Positions 1 to 5,197 of a DNA stretch of 9,417 nt are shown here, piece by piece. Both the position numbers and the translations under genes were made by a program. Every line of letters starts with the position of its first letter. The first letter of the stretch is position 1. Under the pieces are notes generated by a model that saw only the letters and a program-made list of their open reading frames with translations, ran no database searches and was not told the origin of the DNA. Source of the stretch: Deinococcus phoenicis (GTDB lineage Bacteria > Deinococcota > Deinococci > Deinococcales > Deinococcaceae); the NCBI RefSeq assembly GCF_000599865.1, contig NZ_JHAC01000052.1, positions 1 through 9,417 on the forward strand. Direction: 5' to 3'.

Positions 1-62
1 CACCTCACCGGGAAGACTTGCCCCCACAGGCCCACTTGCTGGGCAACATCGGAACCCGGTGA
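1..62. repeat. Left copy of 62-bp terminal direct repeat (circular overlap)
   Basis: These 62 bases are identical, in the same orientation, to 9356-9417. An exact direct repeat at both ends of a contig of this size is what an assembler leaves when it runs past the closing point of a circle, so the true molecule is probably about 9,355 bp. A linear element with short terminal direct repeats is the alternative, but the plasmid-like gene content favours a circle. Confidence 0.9.
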
Positions 63-65
63 CCC

Positions 66-83
66 GCCCCCTCCCTGTTGATG
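66..83 (+). repeat. Dispersed CCCTGTYGAT element, copy 1
   Basis: CTCCCTGTTGAT (71-82) resembles the right arm of the hairpin at 1080-1122 and the element at 2826-2839. It is preceded by TGACC at 60-64, as is the copy at 2818. In the circular reading it lies downstream of the DUF805 gene, so all three copies follow the stop codon of a plus-strand transcription unit. Confidence 0.4.
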
Positions 84-131
84 TTCCTACCGGTTTGGAG
101 GTGACTTGCCTCCGGCTTTCAATGCATAACC
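84..131. other. Non-coding leader, part of a gene-free stretch across the circular junction
   Basis: In the circular reading, the stretch from 9293 to 9355 and on to position 131 holds no convincing gene. A small inverted repeat (GGAGG at 97-101, CCTCC at 109-113) lies here. ATGCA/TGCAT copies (122-126 and 142-146) flank the -35 box of the promoter at 132. Nothing more specific can be read. Confidence 0.4.
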
Positions 132-160
132 TTGACTTGGCGTGCATCTAACGCTATTTT
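132..160 (+). promoter_or_regulatory. Sigma70-type promoter TTGACT-N17-TATTTT
   Basis: The -35 box TTGACT (132-137) and -10 box TATTTT (155-160) are separated by the ideal 17 bases in a locally AT-rich patch. Transcription would start near 167, only a few bases before the terminator hairpin at 171. The promoter therefore makes either a very short RNA or a transcript that must read through the terminator to reach the toxin-antitoxin genes. Confidence 0.5.
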
Positions 161-170
161 TGAAAACATC

Positions 171-196
171 AAAGGCGGCCTCTGGGTCGCCTTTTT
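171..196 (+). terminator. Intrinsic terminator upstream of the toxin-antitoxin operon
   Basis: AAAGGCGGCC (171-180) pairs with GGTCGCCTTT (185-194) to give a 10-bp stem with one G-T pair and a TCTG tetraloop. The plus strand carries five T (192-196). It would stop plus-strand transcription arriving from the DUF805 gene across the circular junction, or act as an attenuator for the promoter at 132-160. The stem is also able to form on the minus strand. Confidence 0.75.
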
Positions 197-238
197 CGTT
201 GGCTGTCCATCTTCACCGGAAGACCCCGGCCACCCCGA

Positions 239-257
239 TTAACTTTTGAGTTAACAT
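239..257 (+). promoter_or_regulatory. Palindromic operator overlapping -10 box of the toxin-antitoxin operon
   Basis: TTAACT (239-244) and AGTTAA (249-254) form a perfect inverted repeat around TTTG. The right arm overlaps TAACAT (252-257), a TANNNT-type -10 box. The start codon at 264 follows six bases later, so the transcript would begin at or very near the A of ATG, which is leaderless initiation. No Shine-Dalgarno sequence is present. Binding of the helix-turn-helix antitoxin here would block the -10 box, the usual autoregulation of such operons; that step is inferred. Confidence 0.6.
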
Positions 258-263
258 GACGGC

Positions 264-575
264 ATGTCCGAGGGCTTCGACTTCTCCACCGCCGAGGTGC
301 TGGACTGGGAAATCCAGGCGGTCTGGGAGGCCCTGGACAGTGGCGAGCTGCGCGTCAGCGTCCACGCTCAGAACGAGATCAACCTCGATGCCCTCACCGT
401 GGACGACATCTACGACGCGATCAGCTACTACGACGAGGTGAGCAAGGACCTCCCCGGCGAAGGCAACCGGGCACCCGGAGTCAACTTCGACCGCTTCATT
501 GGCCGTATCCGCCTGCGCGTGAAGGTGGGTTGGCGAAGGACGTACTACATCGTCGTAACCGCGATGGCGAACTGA
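264..575 (+). CDS. DUF4258-type toxin (RelE-like fold), first gene of a toxin-antitoxin pair
   Basis: This 103-residue protein looks like the toxin of a type II toxin-antitoxin module. Residues about 25-100 follow the DUF4258 pattern: a strand leading into a conserved His (SVHAQNEI, His34), a helix with T-x-D-D-I-x-x-A-I (46-53), then basic strands ending in the hydrophobic strand YYIVV (94-98). DUF4258 proteins belong to the RelE/MqsR-like group and many are probably ribosome-dependent or free RNases; activity here is inferred. It is followed after 13 bases by a helix-turn-helix protein, the toxin-first order seen in HigBA and MqsRA. The start at 264 is chosen because it sits six bases after TAACAT, giving a leaderless message; the upstream ATG at 256 is in another frame. 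Confidence 0.72.
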   Translation: MSEGFDFSTAEVLDWEIQAVWEALDSGELRVSVHAQNEINLDALTVDDIYDAISYYDEVSKDLPGEGNRAPGVNFDRFIGRIRLRVKVGWRRTYYIVVTAMAN

Positions 576-588
576 GAGGAGGAGGCCC

Positions 589-1038
589 ATGACCGACACC
601 CCCATGACCCACACCTTTCCCGGCCGTGAGGGCATCACGGTGATCCTCCATAACGTGCCCACGACCCTCGATTCTGAAACCGGCGAGGTCATCGGCTTCC
701 GCCTCGACGTGTCGCGGGCCATCGCCCATCTCGTTCAGGAAGCCGCCCGCGAGCAGCCCCCCGGCGCGACGGTCGAGCGGCAGTATCAGGCCCGCCCAAA
801 ACAGGCCCTCCCCACGCCAGACCCGGTGAGCCTGGAGCTGCGGCGGGTGCTGCGTGAGCGGGGCCTGACAGGGGCCGAGATTGCCGAGCGACTGGAGATC
901 AAACCCCCGCTAGTCTCGCGCTGGCTCAGCCCCACCTACCATCAGCACGGCATGGAAACGCTGCGGCGCATCGCGGACGCCCTGGATATGGACGTAGAAG
1001 TGAAGCTCAAGCCCAGGGAACGCAAAGAAGCTTCTTAG
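589..1038 (+). CDS. Xre-family helix-turn-helix antitoxin
   Basis: This 149-residue protein is the probable antitoxin of the gene before it. Residues about 80-135 form an Xre/Cro-type helix-turn-helix: LRRVLRERGLTGAEIAERL is the scaffold and first helices, IKPPLVSRWLS the recognition-helix region, and METLRRIADALDM the final helix. The N-terminal 70 residues lack the paired CxxC zinc site of MqsA-type antitoxins. They include D-S-E-T-G-E-V (28-34) and a helix (43-54), and probably wrap the toxin. The start at 589 is preceded by a strong GGAGGAGG. The 13-base spacing suggests co-transcription and stronger translation than the leaderless toxin. It likely represses its own operon at 239-254. The role is inferred from domain and context. 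Confidence 0.75.
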   Translation: MTDTPMTHTFPGREGITVILHNVPTTLDSETGEVIGFRLDVSRAIAHLVQEAAREQPPGATVERQYQARPKQALPTPDPVSLELRRVLRERGLTGAEIAERLEIKPPLVSRWLSPTYHQHGMETLRRIADALDMDVEVKLKPRERKEAS

Positions 1039-1079
1039 CGGTTCTACAGGCTGTCCAGCAGGCCAGAGCAAAGCCCTTC

Positions 1080-1122
1080 ATCAACAGGGGGGAGGGGAAT
1101 GCCAGCCCTTCCCCCTGTTGAT
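1080..1122. repeat. Long inverted repeat, 17-bp stem, between convergent genes
   Basis: ATCAACAGGGGGGAGGG (1080-1096) pairs with CCCTTCCCCCTGTTGAT (1106-1122), with one G-T pair and a nine-base loop. It lies between the antitoxin stop (1038) and the end of the minus-strand gene at 1168. Neither strand has a T tract after the stem, so it is not a standard intrinsic terminator. It could be a protein-binding site, a single-strand origin or a terminator of another type. Confidence 0.7.
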
Positions 1123-1167
1123 CTTCGCGTCATCCCTGGTGAGCTACAGCCCTTTAAGCAGCGTTAT

Positions 1168-1662
1168 TTACTCCTCGGCCTGAGCGTCCTCCGCCTGGTC
1201 GTTCACGCGCTCCTCCTTGAGGTCTCGCAGCTCTGCCGAGTCGGTCATCATCTGCTTCCACGCCTGCAACCCTTCGAGATGTCTGCGGCTGGCTTCCCAG
1301 GTCATCTCCCACTGCTTCTCCTCAATGGCCTTGATCTTCTCCAGAGGGAGTGGCGTCTGGTAGTACATCGCCGCCTGCCCCATTCGCCGTGCGGTTCCCG
1401 CTTCCATATAGGTCCGCATTTGCAAGTCAAAGATTCGCTCCAGAAATAGGCTCAGCTCCTGCCGGACCACCTGCCGAACGGTGGGCATCACCAGCGCGTC
1501 TCCCTCATCCTTCGCCTCGGCTTCCGCCGCATATTCGAGCAGTGCGCCGCCCAGTTCCGTGAGGGGCATTCCCGCCTGCTTCGCTTTCATCGTCAGAAAG
1601 TCCGCCACTTCCCGACGGACGCGAACCTGGAGCCGAACCGTCCCTTTCCCTGGTCGTCCCAT
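1168..1662 (-). CDS. Ribbon-helix-helix-like DNA-binding protein with long helical tail
   Basis: I do not recognise a named family. The 164-residue product begins with a segment typical of Arc/CopG ribbon-helix-helix proteins: a basic strand (TVRLQVRVR, 8-16), a helix (18-30), a turn (GMP, 31-33) and a second helix (34-46). The rest (about 60-160) is charged and predominantly helical. On plasmids, such proteins regulate copy number or partition, or assist a relaxase; no relaxase gene is visible here, so a relaxosome role would need one supplied in trans. The start at 1662 is supported by GAGGAGGAAG about eight bases upstream. The gene is convergent with the antitoxin and divergent from the gene at 2165, so the 500-bp gap beside it may be its operator region. 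Confidence 0.6.
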   Translation of the reverse strand: MGRPGKGTVRLQVRVRREVADFLTMKAKQAGMPLTELGGALLEYAAEAEAKDEGDALVMPTVRQVVRQELSLFLERIFDLQMRTYMEAGTARRMGQAAMYYQTPLPLEKIKAIEEKQWEMTWEASRRHLEGLQAWKQMMTDSAELRDLKEERVNDQAEDAQAEE

Positions 1663-1741
1663 CTGCGCTTCCTCCTCTGCTCAACCCCGACATTCCCAAG
1701 GTCTGCTCACACCGTTTAGGCTGCCCACCCAACGCCAAAAC

Positions 1742-1843
1742 AGCACCGTTCTGAGTGCTTGGCTAGCGGCTAACTTGAGCTAAAAATTACTTACTCTGGA
1801 ACAAGGTAGCAGGACAAGGTTAGAGCAGCACCAGAACGCTGCT
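1742..1843. repeat. Pair of inverted 17-18 bp motifs (AGCAC-CAGAACG-TGCT)
   Basis: The reverse complement of 1742-1759 reads AGCACTCAGAACGGTGCT, and 1827-1843 reads AGCACCAGAACGCTGCT. They agree except for one gap and one substitution. Each also has partly self-complementary ends (AGCA/TGCT). The two lie head to head about 85 bp apart, on either side of the AT-rich patch. Confidence 0.6.
1759..1786 (+). promoter_or_regulatory. Possible promoter TTGGCT-N16-TAAAAA
   Basis: TTGGCT (1759-1764) and TAAAAA (1781-1786) are 16 bases apart, each matching four of six consensus positions. It would transcribe toward the gene at 2165 with a long leader of about 370 bases. The -35 box overlaps the end of the first inverted motif, so a protein binding that motif could control it. 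Confidence 0.3.
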
Positions 1844-1974
1844 TCCTCGTTTCAGATTCATACTCTTATCCTGCCTTACACCACCCACCATCCCAAACGG
1901 CCATTTCCCACGACTCTTTTTGGATCGCGGAAGCGTTCGCGCCTTGGGCCTTTCTGCTGGGTCAGAACGTCCGC

Positions 1975-2013
1975 CGAAGTCGGCGCCTCTGCTCTGCCCA
2001 CCGGCCGACTTCG
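1975..2013. repeat. 10-bp inverted repeat CGAAGTCGGC / GCCGACTTCG
   Basis: CGAAGTCGGC (1975-1984) is exactly complementary to GCCGACTTCG (2004-2013), with 19 bases between. It lies 150 bp before the gene at 2165. There is no T tract, so an operator or structured leader is more likely than a terminator. Confidence 0.5.
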
Positions 2014-2164
2014 CGGGTCTCCATCGCCACGTCCACCGCAGTTCGGGATGGGTCGCCTGGTGCCCTCCCAGGTGAGCCGTCACGGGCGAGGATGGACCCC
2101 TCCCCAGCTCCGCCGTTCACGCTTCTGGACCGTGCCCCACAACCGCGAGGGGGATACTGACGCC

Positions 2165-2800
2165 ATGACGGACCTTCCCCAGGATTCCTCTTCGTCCCCC
2201 GCCGCCGGGAAGCGCAAGAAAAAGCCCTTCATGATCCCCTTCCATGCCCTGATCAAACTGCGCTCCCCGCTGCGGGCGGTGGCGTCCGGCGTGGAAGTTC
2301 TAATCGGCACTACCCCGACAGTCGTCAGGGTCACCGATCAGGTCCGCGAGAGATTGCAAGAACAGCCGCCGGAGCCGGAGCAGGTATATGCCCTTCAGTT
2401 CTGGTTCCGTACCCCTGAGGGCTACGTCGAGGACCTGCAACTCGCCCATGTCCACCCGGCCAAGGAGCTGGGCAAGGACAAGTCTGGTCAGGTGATCAAG
2501 CCGCTGTTCGAGATTGGTGCTCGTCTGAAGGAAGTGAACCGGGAAGAGGGCTTTGTGGTGGTCGAGGTGGAACCCAACGATACGGGCCTGCTGCGTGAGT
2601 CCTTCGACGTTCAGGTCTGGGCCGCCCTGGAGCTGCTTGAAAAAACCCCCAGGCCGGGGCGGACCTTGCTGGTTTACGGCGAGTACCGGCCCCAGAGTGG
2701 CCGCCTGGTCGCCACCCGGTTTACGCCCCTGCATGTTGGCAAGCCCAAGGCCAAGCCCGCGCCCCCGGCTGAGACCTCTTCCGAAAGTCCCCCTGCCTGA
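2165..2800 (+). CDS. Unassigned protein, possible OB-fold nucleic-acid-binding protein
   Basis: I do not recognise this 211-residue protein. It has a low-complexity start followed by a basic cluster (GKRKKK, 15-20). A middle part (41-98) is rich in alternating hydrophobic residues, with strands such as YALQFWFRT and YVEDLQLAHV. A later part (117-191) contains FVVVEVE, ESFDVQVWAALELL and RTLLVYGEYRPQSGRLVATRF. The last segment resembles the closing strands of an OB fold, so binding of single-stranded DNA or RNA is plausible but unproven. The acidic C-terminal tip of SSB is absent; the tail is Pro/Lys-rich. The start at 2165 is preferred over the in-frame ATG at 2048 because GAGGGGGA lies just upstream and the extra 39 residues look non-coding. 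It converges with the candidate rep gene. Confidence 0.6.
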   Translation: MTDLPQDSSSSPAAGKRKKKPFMIPFHALIKLRSPLRAVASGVEVLIGTTPTVVRVTDQVRERLQEQPPEPEQVYALQFWFRTPEGYVEDLQLAHVHPAKELGKDKSGQVIKPLFEIGARLKEVNREEGFVVVEVEPNDTGLLRESFDVQVWAALELLEKTPRPGRTLLVYGEYRPQSGRLVATRFTPLHVGKPKAKPAPPAETSSESPPA

Positions 2801-2817
2801 GTGCTTACAAGACTTCC

Positions 2818-2839
2818 TGACCTCTCCCCCCTGTCGATG
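2818..2839 (+). repeat. Dispersed CCCTGTYGAT element, copy 3
   Basis: TGACC (2818-2822) followed by CCCCCTGTCGATG (2827-2839) resembles 60-83 and the right arm of the hairpin at 1111-1122. It lies in the 100-bp gap between the convergent genes ending at 2800 and 2901. A weak inverted repeat (GGAGAA/TTCTCC) nearby may help to end transcription, but no clear intrinsic terminator is seen. Confidence 0.4.
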
Positions 2840-2900
2840 GAAGGCCAGTTGCCCGGAGAAGATTTCCCCCGGCGATCAGGTTCTCCAGCAAAGCAAGCTC

Positions 2901-3932
2901 CTACGCGGGCCGCAGCCGCGCCGCCAGGACCGCCCCCGGCTTCCGCCACGGGGCGACCTCGGCCAGGTCCACAGCCAGGCGCTCAAGCTGAAGCGCCAGC
3001 AGCCGAAGGCCGGGCCGCTGCTCGTTTTCCTCGGTCAGTGCGGCATAAATCGAGGCGCAGTGCTGCCGAAACCTGCCTGGCTCGTTCAAGGTGTGCGCGA
3101 TCTCGGCAGCCAGCGCAGACACCGCCCGGTGACGTTGGCGGGGGTGCATCCCGATCAAGGCCGGAAGCTGAGCGGCGACGGCCCGCAAACCCGCGCCCAG
3201 ACGCATGTCAGAACCTCCTTCAACGGGAGTTTTTGCCATACCGGGGACAGCGGCCCATTGTTGGGCAAGGGCTATGAGCCGCCCTATTTGCCCTTTCAGG
3301 TCGAGTGGTTCTGACATCACGTCCTGCACGGCCCGGAAGGCTCCCCGCTCCCCGTGGTAGTCCTCCGCAAAGTCCGGCCTCCAGTCATGGCGGAAGTCCC
3401 ACCAGCGCAGGCGCGGGCGCACGGCCTCCGGGCGCAGCTTCACAGCCCAGAGGGTGCCGCTGTACCGCCGCAGTTTGCCCACCTGCGCCACATGGCCGCG
3501 TGCGTCGAGCAGGCCCGCTCCCCGCAGCTCGGCGGTCAGTCGGTATAGGTGACGCTCGGAATACCCCAGCGCGGCGGCCACGATCACGGCAGGCAGGAAA
3601 TAGACCATGTGCGAGGGCAGGACGGCGTGCCCTTGCGAGGTCACACGCTCGGCGGCCCTCGCGTGGGCGAACTCCCACAGGGCCAGAGCGCCCCGGCTCA
3701 AGGTCCGGCCTGCCAGCACTTCCCTGGCACTGGGGAGCGTGGGCAGCACGCGGGGCGAGACAGACCCGCGCGGCTCGCATGAAGCCCAGGAAGGAGCCTC
3801 CAGCTCCGGCGGCGGCTCAGGGGCCGGTGTGGGCAGGACGGCGGGCACAGAGGCGGAGGGAACAGCACCCGCACGGGTAGCGAGAGCAGCGCGGCCCATG
3901 TCGAGAAAACGTTCAGTCAGTCGGGAGTGCAA
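2901..3932 (-). CDS. Candidate plasmid replication initiator, winged-helix protein
   Basis: This is the longest gene of the molecule, coding for about 343 residues. After a Pro/Ala-rich stretch (about 22-62) comes a winged-helix region (about 78-165): LSRGALALWEFAHARA, then AAALGYSERHLYRLTAELRGAGLLDARG, then the wing and RYSGTLWAVKL. The A-L-G-Y-S-x-R-H-L-Y-R recognition helix and G-T-L-W-A-V strand are the pattern of a replication-type or regulatory winged helix. The C-terminal half is helical. It is the best Rep candidate because no other protein here fits and a hairpin-rich region precedes it; this is inference. The start is uncertain. TTG at 3932 follows AAAGGGG by six bases, ATG at 3899 has no ribosome site, and TTG at 3986 falls in a hairpin loop. 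A transcriptional regulator is the main alternative. Confidence 0.55.
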   Translation of the reverse strand: MHSRLTERFLDMGRAALATRAGAVPSASVPAVLPTPAPEPPPELEAPSWASCEPRGSVSPRVLPTLPSAREVLAGRTLSRGALALWEFAHARAAERVTSQGHAVLPSHMVYFLPAVIVAAALGYSERHLYRLTAELRGAGLLDARGHVAQVGKLRRYSGTLWAVKLRPEAVRPRLRWWDFRHDWRPDFAEDYHGERGAFRAVQDVMSEPLDLKGQIGRLIALAQQWAAVPGMAKTPVEGGSDMRLGAGLRAVAAQLPALIGMHPRQRHRAVSALAAEIAHTLNEPGRFRQHCASIYAALTEENEQRPGLRLLALQLERLAVDLAEVAPWRKPGAVLAARLRPA

Positions 3933-3966
3933 GTCGAACCCCTTTGCACCCCGGCCCCGAGCGGGT

Positions 3967-3994
3967 AGGCTAAAGGCCAGGGACAACCCTGGCC
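3967..3994 (-). promoter_or_regulatory. Perfect 8-bp hairpin and possible -10 box upstream of candidate rep
   Basis: GGCCAGGG (3975-3982) and CCCTGGCC (3987-3994) are exact inverted repeats around a four-base loop. On the minus strand the stem is followed directly by TTTAGCCT, whose TAGCCT (3972-3967) fits a TANNNT -10 box and would start a transcript about 25-30 bases before the preferred start codon. The hairpin would then sit over the -35 region as a rep operator. It could also be a weak terminator of transcription from the gene at 4201-4611. Confidence 0.5.
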
Positions 3995-4200
3995 GCTTGA
4001 GCAGCGCCTTCTTCTTTCCGGGAGTGGGGCGCTGTTCGCTTTTGCCGTGAGGCTGTTGGGGTTGACCGTACCACGCCGGAGCGCGAAGCGCAAAACCCGC
4101 GCCAGGACGGCGTGAAGCGGGCGTGGTTTACTCCGGTCATCGTGGAACGTCAACCGCGCCCCATAGGGCGCGGAGACGCACCCTGGCGGGGTGCAGGCGA
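3995..4200. other. Hairpin-rich gap upstream of candidate rep, possible origin
   Basis: No convincing gene. It contains GCGC-GAA-GCGC (4081-4091), ACCACGCC paired at a distance with GGCGTGGT (about 4071-4128), and two adjacent hairpins: CCGCGCCC/GGGCGCGG around CATA (4154-4173) and GCACCC/GGGTGC around TGGCG (4178-4194). This clustering just before a Rep-like gene is compatible with a replication origin or with control of rep expression. No nick-site motif could be identified. Confidence 0.4.
4154..4194. repeat. Two tandem GC-rich hairpins after the gene at 4201
   Basis: The first has a perfect 8-bp stem (4154-4161 with 4166-4173) and a CATA loop. The second has a 6-bp stem (4178-4183 with 4189-4194). 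Both lie immediately downstream of the minus-strand gene ending at 4201. Without a T tract they may protect the transcript's 3' end or form an origin structure. Confidence 0.6.
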
Positions 4201-4611
4201 TCACCACCCGTCCCCCGAGGCGTCCACCAGCAGCTTCAGGAGCCTCACGGCTCCCGTCAGCCCGACGACGGTAAGTGAGTCAGGGTGACCATCAAGGAGC
4301 AGCCCTACCGAGGCCAGGGTCAGCGTGGTCTCGGAGATGTCGAGACCACGCCTCAGCATCTTCATGACCTGGAGTCGGGCGAGGGGACGCGGGGCCTTCT
4401 GTGGGGTTTGGGGCGTCATGTCATCAGCCTGCGAGACGGGGTGACACCCGGCACACACGGTCGAGGGGCCATGAACACGCTGTTTTTCAGCAATCCGTGT
4501 CATGGCTTCAGGTTGAGCATCGGCGCGGGGTGAAGTTTGGGGGTCAACATCGGTCATGCCTGAACGTTGAGGAGCGGGGCGGGGGGTCGGGGTCGTCTTG
4601 GGGTTGGTCAT
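4201..4611 (-). CDS. Small unassigned protein with Pro-rich N-terminus and hydrophobic C-terminus
   Basis: I do not recognise this 136-residue protein. Residues 1-75 are rich in Pro, Thr and Gln and look disordered. Residues about 78-131 look folded and helical: ARLQVMKMLRRGLDISE, TLTLASVGLLLDG, and SLTVVGLTGAVRLLKLLVD. The last two are hydrophobic enough for membrane association but lack the length and charge pattern of a clear membrane protein. The start at 4611 is chosen because a perfect GGAGG sits four bases upstream, and the longer frame reaching 4782 would cross the terminator at 4707-4733. The gene lies on the same strand upstream of the candidate rep. One Cys-x-x-Cys-His occurs at 53-57 without a signal peptide. 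Confidence 0.6.
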   Translation of the reverse strand: MTNPKTTPTPRPAPQRSGMTDVDPQTSPRADAQPEAMTRIAEKQRVHGPSTVCAGCHPVSQADDMTPQTPQKAPRPLARLQVMKMLRRGLDISETTLTLASVGLLLDGHPDSLTVVGLTGAVRLLKLLVDASGDGW

Positions 4612-4706
4612 CTTGCCTCCGTGGTAATCCAGGTGCCGGGCACGGACCTGGGCGAAATGGCGAGCGGCCCGCCCGTGAAGAACGGGAAGGCCGACAGGCG
4701 GGTACG

Positions 4707-4733
4707 AAAAACCCCGACTTAGGGCGGTCGGGG
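4707..4733 (-). terminator. Intrinsic terminator on the minus strand
   Basis: On the minus strand CCCCGAC and GTCGGGG form a 7-bp GC-rich stem (4727-4733 with 4712-4718) with an eight-base loop, followed at once by TTTTT (4711-4707). It would end transcription of the three-gene operon finishing at 4905. It lies only 96 bases before the start at 4611, so it could also act as an attenuator if that gene is transcribed from further upstream. Confidence 0.8.
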
Positions 4734-4862
4734 CTGCGTTTTCGTTTCGGTTGTGTCCCGTCGAGGCGGGTCCTGATACCACAGTAACAAGCGGGGCAAA
4801 TCCAAATCCGGTAGATGTACCCTCGGTGATCTCACTCTACGAACCGGAGCCTTAAAGGCGCG

Positions 4863-4874
4863 GGGACATGTCCC
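4863..4874. repeat. Perfect 12-bp palindrome GGGACATGTCCC
   Basis: The palindrome lies between the end of the coiled-coil operon (4905) and the terminator at 4733. A perfect dyad of this length is typical of an operator for a dimeric regulator, but nothing shows which protein might use it. Confidence 0.5.
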
Positions 4875-4904
4875 TTTCAAAGCAGAACGTCAAGATTCAA
4901 GCCC

Positions 4905-5195
4905 TTATCGAAAGCTCCCGCCTCCGGGTTCGTCTTCACCGCTGAGACCCAGTTCCCGGAACATCTCGACTTGAGCGTCTGCCACTGCTGAGAGCGCGGC
5001 AGAGTTACGCTTTTGCTCCTCCTCGCCGCGCTGCTTTGCTTCAGCCACCGCCCGTTCAGCAGCTCGTTTCGCGTTGGCCCGCTCGGCGGCATCGTCTGCC
5101 ATGAATCCGGCGATGCGCTCCAGAGCATCCGCAATACGCTCCAGCGGCTCCTTCTTTCCCAACTGGCTAAACTGCCGTCTCTGGTTACCCGTCAT
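4905..5195 (-). CDS. Small coiled-coil protein, third gene of the KfrA-like operon
   Basis: This 96-residue protein has no recognised family. It is highly charged and helical: residues 17-32 (PLERIADALERIAGFM) and 33-82, an Ala/Glu/Arg/Lys-rich helix with heptad-like spacing (AAERANAKRAAERAVAEAKQRGEEEQ), predict a coiled coil. LERIADALER (18-27) is nearly the same as LKRIADALDR in the preceding gene product, suggesting a shared interaction motif or a duplication. It starts two bases after that gene's stop, which indicates translational coupling. A role in assembling with the DNA-binding first protein of the operon is inferred from its position. Confidence 0.6.
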   Translation of the reverse strand: MTGNQRRQFSQLGKKEPLERIADALERIAGFMADDAAERANAKRAAERAVAEAKQRGEEEQKRNSAALSAVADAQVEMFRELGLSGEDEPGGGSFR

Positions 5196-5197
5196 GC

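Larger units (their letters stand above)
1663..2164. other. 500-bp gene-poor region, candidate control or origin region
   Basis: No open frame here looks like a gene. It holds two inverted copies of a 17-18 bp motif (1742-1759 and 1827-1843), an AT-rich patch between them (about 1771-1800), a possible plus-strand promoter (1759-1786), a third CAGAACG at 1963-1969 and a 10-bp inverted repeat (1975-1984 with 2004-2013). Repeated sites around an AT-rich patch are common at plasmid origins. However, no DnaA box or regular iteron array was seen, so origin function is a guess. Confidence 0.4.

Noticed and set aside
1820..2083. 87-codon minus-strand frame in the 1663-2164 gap
   Set aside because: Composition is unlike a protein (many Arg, Gly, Ser and Pro), with no ribosome site; inverted repeats run through it.
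3305..3880. Long plus-strand frame opposite the candidate rep gene
   Set aside because: It is rich in Arg, Pro, Ala and Gly with no domain pattern, which is typical of a shadow of a GC-rich gene on the other strand.
4439..4461. Cys-x-x-Cys-His heme-c-like motif (residues 53-57) in the small protein at 4201-4611
   Set aside because: There is no signal peptide or cytochrome fold around it and it lies in a disordered Pro/Gln-rich stretch, so it is most likely coincidental.
4868..4945. 25-residue plus-strand frame beginning at the GGGACATGTCCC palindrome
   Set aside because: It overlaps the end of the coiled-coil gene on the other strand and has no clear promoter or ribosome site; probably chance.
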